NCBI RefSeq assembly: GCF_030908385.1
Contig: NZ_CP133091.1
Location: 3,157,501-3,221,500, forward strand
Origin: Mangrovimonas sp. YM274
Lineage (GTDB): Bacteria > Bacteroidota > Bacteroidia > Flavobacteriales > Flavobacteriaceae
DNA length: 64,000 nucleotides
Reading direction: 5' to 3'
The position numbers were made by a program, and so were the translations under genes. Positions 34,223-41,654 of this stretch are shown piece after piece. How positions within the stretch are numbered: the first letter of the stretch is position 1; each line of letters begins with the position of its first letter. The notes beneath the pieces were generated by a model. It made no database searches. It was not told the origin of the DNA and worked only from the letters and a program-made list of their open reading frames with translations.

Positions 34223-34366
34223 TTATATCACTTTTGCTAAAGTTTCTAATAGTAAAGCTCCCCATAAAAAGTAAGTTACTAATCTATAATCAGTTTCTTC
34301 TTTAATTAATTCTCTTCCAGCTATAACTAATACAACTATCTCAATTCCATTGACGATTAACTCCAT
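34223..34366 (-). CDS. C37: 47-aa membrane peptide, reverse orientation
   Basis: MELIVNGIEIVVLVIAGRELIKEE: one or two TM helices (residues 4-17 and 30-45), ending LLLETLAKVI. A 69-aa reading from 34432 would cover the closing arm and site bases and is unlikely. It is the only frame in this 230-bp cassette, the smallest here, and runs opposite to the array. It resembles small hydrophobic toxin or regulator peptides in size only. Confidence 0.5.
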   Translation of the reverse strand: MELIVNGIEIVVLVIAGRELIKEETDYRLVTYFLWGALLLETLAKVI

Positions 34367-34403
34367 AATTTTAATTTTTAAAAGATTTGTTCCATTAAGC
34401 CAC

Positions 34404-34570
34404 AACGGGCAGCGCATGGTTACACCGCACAATGGCTATTGTTTATTTGTTATCAGTATTCTAAATCGCTACGCCACAAAGCACAACAATATGTAATATT
34501 CATGCGGTGCAACGCAAACGGTTCTCCTGTGTGGTGCGATGCACCCCACGAACCTTACACGCTGCCCGTT
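34404..34570 (+). repeat. S37: long 167-bp cassette site
   Basis: The longest site. GGGCAGCG at the left pairs with CGCTGCCC at the right, next GGTT with AACC, then CACCGCACA with a TGTGGTGCG-like arm. The centre contains ATTGTTTATTTGTTATC. The C37 arms are exact over 14 bases (CATTAAGCCACAAC). C38 opens GTTGGCAATA. Confidence 0.8.
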
Positions 34571-34599
34571 GGCAATAATTTCACACACCATCCAAATCT

Positions 34600-34676
34600 G
34601 ATTAATTCCTAAAACTAACGGAAGGAATTTTAAAGATATTTTAAAAACAAAATTTGACCGTTAGTTGAAATAGACA
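34600..34676 (+). promoter_or_regulatory. C38 leader with motif shared by C9 and C33
   Basis: TGATTAATTCCT, GGAATTTTAAAG and AAATTTGACCGTTAGTT in the same order as the C9 and C33 leaders, ending 3-10 bp before the ATG. The three following genes are unrelated. Confidence 0.5.
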
Positions 34677-34964
34677 ATGTTAAAAAATATAACCAACCGA
34701 TTATTTTTAATCAATCTGACATTAATTTTAGTGATGACTATAATTGATGAATATTTTACTAAAATTAAGTTTAATGATATGTTTTATTCATTAATTTCTA
34801 TTGTTACTGTCATTTTAGGAGTAATCGGAGTTATTAAAGGAATAATTGAGTTTAGAAAAAAAATCAAATATGCGTTAATTGGATTGTTAGGTAATTCGTT
34901 ATTATGTCTCGGATTTACATATTTTATTTACCAAGCAATAAAATTAGTTAAGAATGACTTTTGA
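34677..34964 (+). CDS. C38 first gene: three-TM small membrane protein
   Basis: 95 aa. TM helices near residues 9-23, 37-56 and 65-85; MLKNITNRLFLINLTLILVM opens the first. Overlaps the following gene by 11 bp in another frame, which suggests translational coupling. Function unknown. Confidence 0.6.
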   Translation: MLKNITNRLFLINLTLILVMTIIDEYFTKIKFNDMFYSLISIVTVILGVIGVIKGIIEFRKKIKYALIGLLGNSLLCLGFTYFIYQAIKLVKNDF

Positions 34965-35289
34965 CAAACTATTTGACCTAATCGAAGAAAACCGATTTGA
35001 AACTGAAACTGATAAAAAAATTGCAGAAAAAATACTCGAAGCGGAAAGAGATTGGCGAATCTCATTCGAAACAGTAAATGATTTTATAGGTGTATTAGAA
35101 AAAGTAGTTGACGGAACAGTAACAAAATCAAGCCTGAACAAACTCCTAAAAAAATACAAACGGAATATTTATCAAAACGCTTGGGAAATAGAAAGTGTCA
35201 GTTATTTATTAGACATTTTCGAATTGACTCAAAAAACGGAATTGAGAAAAATAATTAATAATCTGACTGAAAAAGTAAAAACAGAATAA
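34954..35289 (+). CDS. C38 second gene: 111-aa helical cytoplasmic protein
   Basis: MTFDKLFDLIEENRFETETDKK: all-helical, charged, no signal. It looks like a regulator or antitoxin-type partner of the membrane protein whose 3' end it overlaps, but no DNA-binding motif is evident. Stop is 14 bp before S38. Confidence 0.58.
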   Translation: MTFDKLFDLIEENRFETETDKKIAEKILEAERDWRISFETVNDFIGVLEKVVDGTVTKSSLNKLLKKYKRNIYQNAWEIESVSYLLDIFELTQKTELRKIINNLTEKVKTE

Positions 35290-35302
35290 AAAAACTATTG
35301 CC

Positions 35303-35427
35303 AACACCGTGTATAATTCATTGCTTCTGATTTTCCTCGCGGAAAATCCTCGCAACTTTATTACCTTAGTTTCTTAAACCCGAAAATCCTGCGGATTTTC
35401 ACGCAACGAAACTATACACAAACCGTT
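35303..35427 (+). repeat. S38: cassette site, standard class
   Basis: 125 bp. Closing arm TATTGCCAAC is the exact complement of the C38 opening. Loops TCGC and TGC. C39 opens GTTGGGCACA. Confidence 0.85.
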
Positions 35428-35448
35428 GGGCACAAGCTAAAAAACAAA

Positions 35449-35980
35449 ATGGCGAAAAAAATTGGAATTTTAATTTTAGTGATTTTTTTATCGATAATTC
35501 TTGCTTCGATTTACGGATTTTTACACAACCAAGTTTCTTACTCAATATCAACTGAATACTTTACTAAATTTAAATTTGACCAGTTTTGGTCGGTAAAATA
35601 TACACTTGACTTTCCTCGAATGAGCGCAGGATTAATCGGAATTGCTTCAACTTGGTGGTTCGGACTTATACTCGGACTAATTATTGGAATCGTAGGAATG
35701 TTTCAGTGGAATCCAAAAGTTATGTGGAAAAGCTCAATAGGAGCTATAATTCGGACTTTAGTAATCGCTATCGGAATTGGAATCGTGGGAATTTTGATTG
35801 GCAAATTTATAATTTCAAACTTAAATACTAATTGGAATCTTCCAGTAGATTTAATGGACCAAAAGAGCTTTTTAATTGCTGGAACAATGCATAATTTCAG
35901 CTATCGGTTTAGTCGGACTGATTTATGGAATTAAATATCAATTAAAAATAAAAAAAGCCTGTGCCCAACACCGTGTATAA
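35449..35980 (+). pseudogene. C39: three-TM membrane protein, frameshifted near the C-terminus
   Basis: ATG 35449 gives TM helices near residues 5-25, 60-85 and 95-120, then reads GTMHNFSYRFSRTDLWN and stops at 35934. From about 35900 the other frame reads AIGLVGLIYGIKYQLKIKK, a natural fourth TM and basic tail, and stays open into S39 to end ACAQHRV. One base appears gained or lost at the switch. Function unknown. Confidence 0.7.
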
Positions 35981-36090
35981 TTCATTGCTTCCGATTTTCC
36001 TCACGGAAAATCCTCGCAATTTTGCTACCTTAGTTTCTTAACTCGAAAATCCTGCGGATTTTCACGCAACGAAACTATACACAAACCGTT
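35967..36090 (+). repeat. S39: cassette site, standard class
   Basis: 124 bp. Closing arm TGTGCCCAAC is the exact complement of the C39 opening. Loops TCAC and TGC. C40 opens GTTGTGTGTC. Confidence 0.85.
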
Positions 36091-36118
36091 GTGTGTCATT
36101 TAAAAAAATAACTCTGAA

Positions 36119-36676
36119 TTGAAAAAACTACTGATAATAATACTTTCTACAACTTTAGTTTCTTGCGGAGTTAAAAAAAACAAATCAGAATTTGACAAAA
36201 TGACTTTTGACAAAGAATTGAATAGTAATCTATTCAATTCAACTGAATCCATACTTAATCCTTTGACTTTGAAAATAGAATCTGGATATGACAATCTACC
36301 TGACTCAACCCAATATTCAATAAAATCTAATGCAATTGTAAATAACGACAGTTTGCGATTAATGAGGTTTGCGGAATTAAAACGAATTGACTCTGACACT
36401 CTAGAATTACAAATATTTGAGACTAATCCAGCTTACAGCCAAAATTTAACAATAAAAATAATAGACAATCAATTCAAATCAGATTTTAAGTATTGGATGT
36501 CAGGACCACCAATCGACCCAAAAATCAAAAAGATTAAACAGGAACTAATCGTAAAATCAATTCCAAAACAAAAAGGAGAAATGATTTTTGGTAAGTTCTA
36601 TTTCAAAGGAATTTGCGAATCAGATTGTAGCGGAGAAATTGAAATAAAAGGAGATTTTAAAGCAATGTTGGAATAA
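36119..36676 (+). CDS. C40: lipoprotein of unknown function
   Basis: 185 aa, TTG start (MKKLLIIILSTTLVSCG), lipobox LVSC (Cys16). Exported beta-rich domain with LEIESGYDNLPDSTQYSI-like segments and a C-terminal FYFKGICESDCSGEIEIKGDF whose two cysteines could pair. No family recognised. The next cassette has the same opening arm and also carries a lipoprotein of similar length. Confidence 0.6.
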   Translation: MKKLLIIILSTTLVSCGVKKNKSEFDKMTFDKELNSNLFNSTESILNPLTLKIESGYDNLPDSTQYSIKSNAIVNNDSLRLMRFAELKRIDSDTLELQIFETNPAYSQNLTIKIIDNQFKSDFKYWMSGPPIDPKIKKIKQELIVKSIPKQKGEMIFGKFYFKGICESDCSGEIEIKGDFKAMLE

Positions 36677-36689
36677 AAAAACGCCACAC

Positions 36690-36813
36690 AACACAGTGTA
36701 TAATTCATTGCTTCTGATTTTCCGCGCGGAAAATCCTCGCAACTTTACTATCTTAGTTTCTTAACACGAAAATCCTGCGGATTTTCACGCAACGAAACTA
36801 TACACAAACCGTT
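36690..36813 (+). repeat. S40: cassette site, standard class
   Basis: 124 bp. Closing arm GCCACACAAC against opening GTTGTGTGTC, exact for eight bases, one mismatch at the ninth. Loops GCGC and TGC. C41 opens with the same arm GTTGTGTGTC. Confidence 0.82.
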
Positions 36814-36836
36814 GTGTGTCATTATAGAAAACAATA

Positions 36837-37421
36837 ATGAAGATAAAAATCACAAGTCTTTTTTTAATCCTATTTGCATTTTATAACTGTCAAAATAATG
36901 ATCGAAAAAAAAGCAAACTACCTATAGAAAAATTGACTTTAATTCCAATTAACTACAAATTTGACAAGCTAAAATTTCAACTTAACTCTTCTTTATCTGA
37001 TTCCACTAATAAAGGTTTTTGGAAATGGAATCATTTAGCTTCTCCAAATGGAAAACCAGATACACTTGGAATTGAATACTACAAAAATTTGGAACAACCA
37101 ATATTTGAATTTGAAGGGCAAGAAACTTTACCAGTACTCTATGCTTTGACCGAAAAAGGAAAACTTGTGCAATTTTCTGCTATATACATATTCAATCTAC
37201 CAAATCAAGAAAAAGAAACAAAAGACAAACTATTTGACAAATTAAATGCAATAGACCTTTTAAAGGAAAATAAAATTAGGCTAGAATTAATAGAAAATGG
37301 AATATATAAACGAGAAACTGACCAAGTGATTGAAAGAATTGAACTAGAAATATCCAAAGAAAAAAATGGATATGATAGGATAACTTACGAAATTAAAAAC
37401 GCCACACAACACAGTGTATAA
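36837..37421 (+). CDS. C41: lipoprotein of unknown function
   Basis: 194 aa, ATG start, lipobox AFYNC (Cys18). Exported domain with FWKWNHLASPNGKPDTLGIEYY and LPVLYALTEKGKLVQFSAIY. The frame runs into S41 and ends KNATQHSV using the site's stop. Similar termini to C40, but the two proteins are not obviously homologous. Confidence 0.6.
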   Translation: MKIKITSLFLILFAFYNCQNNDRKKSKLPIEKLTLIPINYKFDKLKFQLNSSLSDSTNKGFWKWNHLASPNGKPDTLGIEYYKNLEQPIFEFEGQETLPVLYALTEKGKLVQFSAIYIFNLPNQEKETKDKLFDKLNAIDLLKENKIRLELIENGIYKRETDQVIERIELEISKEKNGYDRITYEIKNATQHSV

Positions 37422-37531
37422 TTCATTGCTTCTGATTTTCCTCGCGGAAAATCCTCGCAACTTTACTATCTTAGTTTCTTAACACGAAAATCCTGCGGAT
37501 TTTCACGCAACGAAACTATACACAAACCGTT
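37408..37531 (+). repeat. S41: cassette site, standard class
   Basis: 124 bp. Closing arm GCCACACAAC against opening GTTGTGTGTC, same mismatch as C40. Loops TCGC and TGC. C42 opens GTTGTAACCA. Confidence 0.82.
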
Positions 37532-37547
37532 GTAACCAATTTAAGCA

Positions 37548-38066
37548 ATGAACTTAATAACCATAATAATCATCGGAATTATACTATTAGGGGGTATTGT
37601 TTTTTTTGCAACACAAGTGGAAAAGAAAACTTCTACTTTTCAATCGGTTAAAATCCCATTAGACATTTTTGAAAAGGAATTCGGAAAAATAGAAATTAAT
37701 GGTGGAACTTTACGATTTTGGGGAAATTGGTTCGGAAAACCAATGGACAATTACCACGAAATCATAAATGTAGAATTAGATAAAACCAATAATATTTTGA
37801 TTTTGAATTTAAATGATGGAGAAAAAGTAAAATTATGGAATCCATCCGACTTGGAAATCGGACAAAAAGAATTGCGAATTAAAAAAGCTGACAAAATTCT
37901 ATTGGAATGGCATCTCTATGGAGAAAATAAAACAGAAGAAAATTTAAGATTTGAATCTTATAGAAATAATGGGATAAGTATAGAGTTTGAGACTAATTTT
38001 ATGCCTGATAAAAGGAATGTGGAATGTCATAAATCGGAACCAGCTTTATCAATAATTGGATATTAA
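37548..38066 (+). CDS. C42: single-TM protein with beta domain
   Basis: 172 aa, MNLITIIIIGIILLGGIVFFATQ: one TM (residues 3-22), then a soluble domain with INGGTLRFWGNWFGKPMDNYHEI and VKLWNPSDLEIGQKELRIKKADKILLEWHLYGE. The pattern recurs in Bacteroidota hypothetical proteins of about 170 aa, with no named function known to me. Confidence 0.62.
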   Translation: MNLITIIIIGIILLGGIVFFATQVEKKTSTFQSVKIPLDIFEKEFGKIEINGGTLRFWGNWFGKPMDNYHEIINVELDKTNNILILNLNDGEKVKLWNPSDLEIGQKELRIKKADKILLEWHLYGENKTEENLRFESYRNNGISIEFETNFMPDKRNVECHKSEPALSIIGY

Positions 38067-38079
38067 AAAAACTGGTTAC

Positions 38080-38203
38080 AACACAGTGTATAATTCATTG
38101 CTTCCGATTTTCCTCGCGGAAAATCCTCGCAACTTTATTATCTTAGTTTCTTAACCCGAAAATCCTACGGATTTTCACGCAACGAAACTATACACAAACC
38201 GTT
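38080..38203 (+). repeat. S42: cassette site, standard class
   Basis: 124 bp. Closing arm TGGTTACAAC is the exact complement of the C42 opening. Loops TCGC and TAC. C43 opens GTTAGCAAC. Confidence 0.85.
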
Positions 38204-38226
38204 AGCAACAATGCCCAAAAACGACA

Positions 38227-38940
38227 ATGAGAGAAATATTTAGTAACAGAGAAATATCTATTATAATCTGGCTTACTATTTTTTTATTGTTGGCTTTTAC
38301 GAGAAAGGGTGTTCTAAAATCTTTCGGTCATTTAATTAAAACTTTTTTTCAACAGAAAATAATTGACATAGTTCTATTAATGATAATTTATGTCGAGTTA
38401 ATTGTTCTCGGACTTACTTTAATCCGATTTTGGGAATTACCTCTTTTAAAAGACACAATTCTTTGGACTGTATTTGTTGGTTTCCTTTTGTTAATGAAAA
38501 TGAGCAAAATTAATTCAGAAAATAGATATCTGAATTCCATTCTTAAAGACAGTTTGAAAGGAATTATAATAATTGAATTTATTGCAAATTTTTTCAGTTT
38601 CTCATTAGTCGCTGAATTAATTCTAATTCCTATTATGACATTTGTTGGAGTTTCCCAAGTTTTCACTCAAGACAAACCTGAATACAAACCTGTCGAAAAG
38701 TTATTTAACGGAATTACTTCTCTATTTGGAGTTGTCGTACTTACTTATACAATTTATAGAATATCACGAGAATTTGGAGAATTTGCGAACTTACTTACTT
38801 TGAAAAGTTTTTTAAATCCAATAATTCTGACTTTTCTATTTATTCCTTTTCTATATTTTGTTGCTCTTTGGTCTCTTTATGAAAATGTGATTTTAACATT
38901 AGTAGACGCCTCAAAAAGAAAAAAGACATACGATATCTGA
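38227..38940 (+). CDS. C43: six-TM membrane protein, possibly frameshifted
   Basis: 237 aa. TM helices near residues 11-28, 47-66, 76-91, 108-140, 165-180 and 198-219. No recognised family. The frame ends RKKTYDI just after A AAA AAG (38919-38925), which is a canonical -1 slip heptamer lying in the correct phase (AGA AAA AAG). The -1 frame continues for about 50 codons (see next entry). Confidence 0.62.
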   Translation: MREIFSNREISIIIWLTIFLLLAFTRKGVLKSFGHLIKTFFQQKIIDIVLLMIIYVELIVLGLTLIRFWELPLLKDTILWTVFVGFLLLMKMSKINSENRYLNSILKDSLKGIIIIEFIANFFSFSLVAELILIPIMTFVGVSQVFTQDKPEYKPVEKLFNGITSLFGVVVLTYTIYRISREFGEFANLLTLKSFLNPIILTFLFIPFLYFVALWSLYENVILTLVDASKRKKTYDI

Positions 38941-39074
38941 AAAAGAAAATGTTTAGACAATTTTTGTTTAATAGAACAAAACTAAAGGAATTTCATATTG
39001 AAATGAGATTTGAACCAATAATGAATAAAGAAGATATTAATCGGATTTTAAAAACATATAATAAAAAAGAATAA
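38925..39074 (+). CDS. C43 extension in the -1 frame
   Basis: Continuing from the slip site, the -1 frame reads DIRYLKKKMFRQFLFNRTK and ends KTYNKKE at 39074, giving a 282-aa fusion with a basic cytoplasmic tail. A separate 41-aa ORF starting at ATG 38949 is the alternative. Either programmed frameshift or a one-base deletion in the A run fits. The segment lies inside C43, before its closing arm. Confidence 0.5.
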   Translation, partial: DIRYLKKKMFRQFLFNRTKLKEFHIEMRFEPIMNKEDINRILKTYNKKE

Positions 39075-39086
39075 AGCACAGTTGCT

Positions 39087-39211
39087 AACACAGTGTATAA
39101 TTCATTGCTTCCGATTTTCCTCTCGGAAAATCCTCGCAACTTTACTATCTTAGTTTCTTAACTCTGAAAATCCTGCGGATTTTCACGCAACGAAACTATA
39201 CACAAACCGTT
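39087..39211 (+). repeat. S43: cassette site, standard class
   Basis: 125 bp. Closing arm GTTGCTAAC is the complement of the C43 opening. Loops TCTC and TGC. C44 opens GTTAGCTGTA. Confidence 0.85.
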
Positions 39212-39223
39212 AGCTGTAATTTA

Positions 39224-39799
39224 ATGAAAATCACGAACGAAAAATATAAAAACCTAAATTTAGCCAATGAAGAAGAACGTGGTGAAAATCTAATAATTGA
39301 TTTTATCATTTCTTCGTTTTTTGGAGTAGTTATTGCGTTTTTGACTTTTAAAAACTTTACGATTGCATTTCTGACTTATATACTTATAAGATTTATTTAC
39401 TACTTCACTTTTGAATATTTATATGGGAGAACACCTGGGAAATATCAAACTCAAACAGAAGTTGTGAATGGAACTGGTGAAAAGCCGAACATCGGACAAT
39501 TAATCAAGAGAAATATTAGCCGATTTATTAGCATATTATCTGGAATAAGTGACGATGAGCTAGCTGTTCATGATAATCTATCAAATACTTTTGTGATTAA
39601 GAATACCCTACTAAAGAAAATTGAAATAAAACAACCTTTGATTTTCATTTTCTATTTGTCATTAATTGCATATTACATTCATTTTTTTTCAACTCAATCG
39701 GAATTGGAATTATACGATATAATTTTTCTAACAGCCATGGTTATTTTGTTTATTTATGTTCTGATAATCGGAATTAAAAAAATAAAAAACTACAGCTAA
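39224..39799 (+). CDS. C44: RDD-family membrane protein
   Basis: 191 aa. RDD-type features: first TM pair (residues 22-60), the FEYLYGRTPGKYQTQTEVVN segment that follows TM2 in RDD proteins, then PNIGQLIKRNISRFIS and the family's C-terminal loop HDNLSNTFVIK, then two further TM helices (140-155, 165-183). RDD proteins are small inner-membrane proteins, some linked to ion exchange, mostly without known role. The stop overlaps the closing arm. Confidence 0.72.
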   Translation: MKITNEKYKNLNLANEEERGENLIIDFIISSFFGVVIAFLTFKNFTIAFLTYILIRFIYYFTFEYLYGRTPGKYQTQTEVVNGTGEKPNIGQLIKRNISRFISILSGISDDELAVHDNLSNTFVIKNTLLKKIEIKQPLIFIFYLSLIAYYIHFFSTQSELELYDIIFLTAMVILFIYVLIIGIKKIKNYS

Positions 39800-39921
39800 C
39801 ATAGTGTATAATTCATTGCTTCTGATTTTCCTCACGGAAAATCCTCGCAATTTTGCTATCTTGGTTTCTTAACCCGAAAATCCTGCGGATTTTCACGCAA
39901 CGAAACTATACACAAACCGTT
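39798..39921 (+). repeat. S44: cassette site, standard class
   Basis: 124 bp. Closing arm TACAGCTAAC is the exact complement of the C44 opening. Loops TCAC and TGC; ATAGTGTATAATTC at the left end. C45 opens GTTGTGTGCC. Confidence 0.85.
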
Positions 39922-39930
39922 GTGTGCCAT

Positions 39931-40359
39931 ATGAAGAAAAAACTAATTATTTTATTTACTGTTTTTTTAAGCCTCAATTTATTTTGCCAAAATATTGAAC
40001 GCGTAAAAGATGAAAATACAGGAGCCGAACTCCAACTTTCCAGTGACAACTTTCCTGAACCATTCTTCTTTGACAAGGACTCATATACATATTTCAACAA
40101 AGAATATATTCAAAAGATAAGTTCTACTCTTTTAAAAACTGATAATAGAAAGATTATCCTCATCGGACATTGTACAATTTTGGAACTAAAGTTAAACCCG
40201 AATATCTCAACTAACAGAATAAAAGAAATCAAAAAACTATTGATTGAATCAGGTTTTAATGAAAATAGAATTGAAATAAAAGACGAAAAAACAAACCAAC
40301 CAAGAGATAGCCATCCTGAATCTGATCTAAATAGACGAGTCGATTGGATATTAATTTAA
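39931..40359 (+). CDS. C45: exported OmpA-like domain protein
   Basis: 142 aa from ATG 39931, 10 bp after the core; upstream in-frame codons are site sequence. Signal peptide ends LNLFCQ. Residues 60-142 match an OmpA C-terminal domain: RKIILIGHCT (strand with the usual xGHT motif), LSTNRIKEIKKLLIESGFNENRI, and NRRVDWILI at the end (usual NRRVxxxI). OmpA domains bind peptidoglycan, so this is probably a small periplasmic wall-binding protein. Confidence 0.72.
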   Translation: MKKKLIILFTVFLSLNLFCQNIERVKDENTGAELQLSSDNFPEPFFFDKDSYTYFNKEYIQKISSTLLKTDNRKIILIGHCTILELKLNPNISTNRIKEIKKLLIESGFNENRIEIKDEKTNQPRDSHPESDLNRRVDWILI

Positions 40360-40376
40360 AGATAAATACAGCACAC

Positions 40377-40500
40377 AACACCGTGTATAATTCATTGCTT
40401 CCGATTTTCCTCACGGAAAATCCTCGCAACTTTATTATCTTAGTTTCTTAACCCGAAAATCCTGCGGATTTTCACGCAACGAAACTATACACAAACCGTT
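40377..40500 (+). repeat. S45: cassette site, standard class
   Basis: 124 bp. Closing arm GCACACAAC pairs with opening GTTGTGTGC; the tenth base is C:A (G:T on the opposite strand). Loops TCAC and TGC. C46 opens GTTAGCCAC. Confidence 0.85.
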
Positions 40501-40513
40501 AGCCACAAGTTGA

Positions 40514-40969
40514 ATGAACAAACTAATCGAAAAACCACATCTGATCTTTTTTCTTGCAATTCCAATAATAATGCTGATAGGAATGTTGAGCGGAGATGCA
40601 GTATTGGACATTAATGTTCACGACACTTATTATGTGATTGCTTATCTGTATTTATCAATACTGATTTCAATACTTTTTGGAATAATCGGAACTGGATATT
40701 GGATTATGCTAAAAGCTAACAGAAAGCTATCCAAATGGCTAAATTTGATTCACATTACTCTGTCAATTGGCGGACTTATACTCATTCGGATTTTAATGCA
40801 ATTATTTAGAGAGCCTGAAACTGAAACTCTACTTTCAGATTTTGACTTCAATAAAAATCTAAATATTGTAATGTTTATTGTTGCTCTATTTGTTATTTTC
40901 GGACAAATAGTATATCCGATAAATATAATAATCGGACTAATTAAAAAACGAAATAAAACCAGTGGCTAA
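40514..40969 (+). CDS. C46: four-TM protein with cytochrome-oxidase-like HDTYYVI segment
   Basis: 151 aa. TM helices near residues 10-27, 39-63, 74-95 and 118-140. After TM1 comes VLDINVHDTYYVIAYLYLS, closely resembling the HDTYYVVAHFHYV stretch of heme-copper oxidase subunit I, but the other heme and copper ligands are absent. Standalone HDTYYVI proteins are common hypothetical genes in Bacteroidota. The stop overlaps the closing arm. Confidence 0.63.
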   Translation: MNKLIEKPHLIFFLAIPIIMLIGMLSGDAVLDINVHDTYYVIAYLYLSILISILFGIIGTGYWIMLKANRKLSKWLNLIHITLSIGGLILIRILMQLFREPETETLLSDFDFNKNLNIVMFIVALFVIFGQIVYPINIIIGLIKKRNKTSG

Positions 40970-41090
40970 CACCGTGTATAATTCATTGCTTCGATTTTCC
41001 TCACGGAAAATCCTCGCAACTTTACTATCTTAGTTTCTTAACACGAAAATCCTGCGGATTTTCACGCAACGAAACTATACACAAACCGTT
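40968..41090 (+). repeat. S46: cassette site, standard class
   Basis: 123 bp, with one C missing in the TTCCGATT segment. Closing arm GTGGCTAAC is the complement of the C46 opening. Loops TCAC and TGC. C47 opens GTTGTGTGGC. Confidence 0.85.
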
Positions 41091-41105
41091 GTGTGGCATT
41101 AAAAA

Positions 41106-41639
41106 ATGAAGTACTTAAAATACATATTGACATTTTTACTGACGTATTCCATTTTGACAGCGTGTAACCAATTTACTGAAAAAAAATCTGGAAAAGTTGG
41201 AGAAAATGAGGAAGTAGTGAAATCTAATAACGTCACTGAAACTATTTCTACAGACATAGACAAACTTGGAAAATTACTTGACTTTTAGACCTGTAGACCT
41301 ACTTCTGTGAAATTCAAATACACCTATATCGACAATTCAGGACAAAACGAACGAATTTCAGTACCTGGACCATCTGACTATTTTCTTGAAGCACTTTTGT
41401 ACTTTGACACAGTTACAATGGAGAAATTCTATGAGTTTGACAGAAATGCAGAGTATGACGCACCAAATTTTAAGAAAGAGGAATTCAATTTTGATTGGCT
41501 TCCAAACGATATACGAGAAGAATTATTAAATAGTAATCTTAATTACCATGGACATCCTGACTTCTTTTTTGGAACAGGCGACAATGGTAGATCTTGGTAT
41601 TTAGAGAACAAAATATTGATTAGAAAACATACTAATTAA
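41106..41639 (+). pseudogene. C47: lipoprotein with in-frame stop
   Basis: ATG 41106 gives a lipobox lipoprotein start (ILTACNQ, Cys20) and reads KLGKLLDF, then TAG at 41286. The same frame continues after six codons as VKFKYTYIDNSGQNERISVPGPSDYFLEALLYFD to 41639, which looks like the mature domain of one protein of about 177 aa. The only internal start is a GTG at 41307 without leader. A single nonsense change best explains it. Confidence 0.68.
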
Positions 41640-41654
41640 AATAAAACGCCACAC

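Noticed and set aside
34367-34432. Longer 69-aa start for the C37 peptide
   Set aside because: The extra residues come from the closing arm and site S37.
40565-40660. C46 as a cytochrome oxidase subunit
   Set aside because: Only the HDTYYVI stretch is shared; the heme and copper ligands and the remaining helices are absent.
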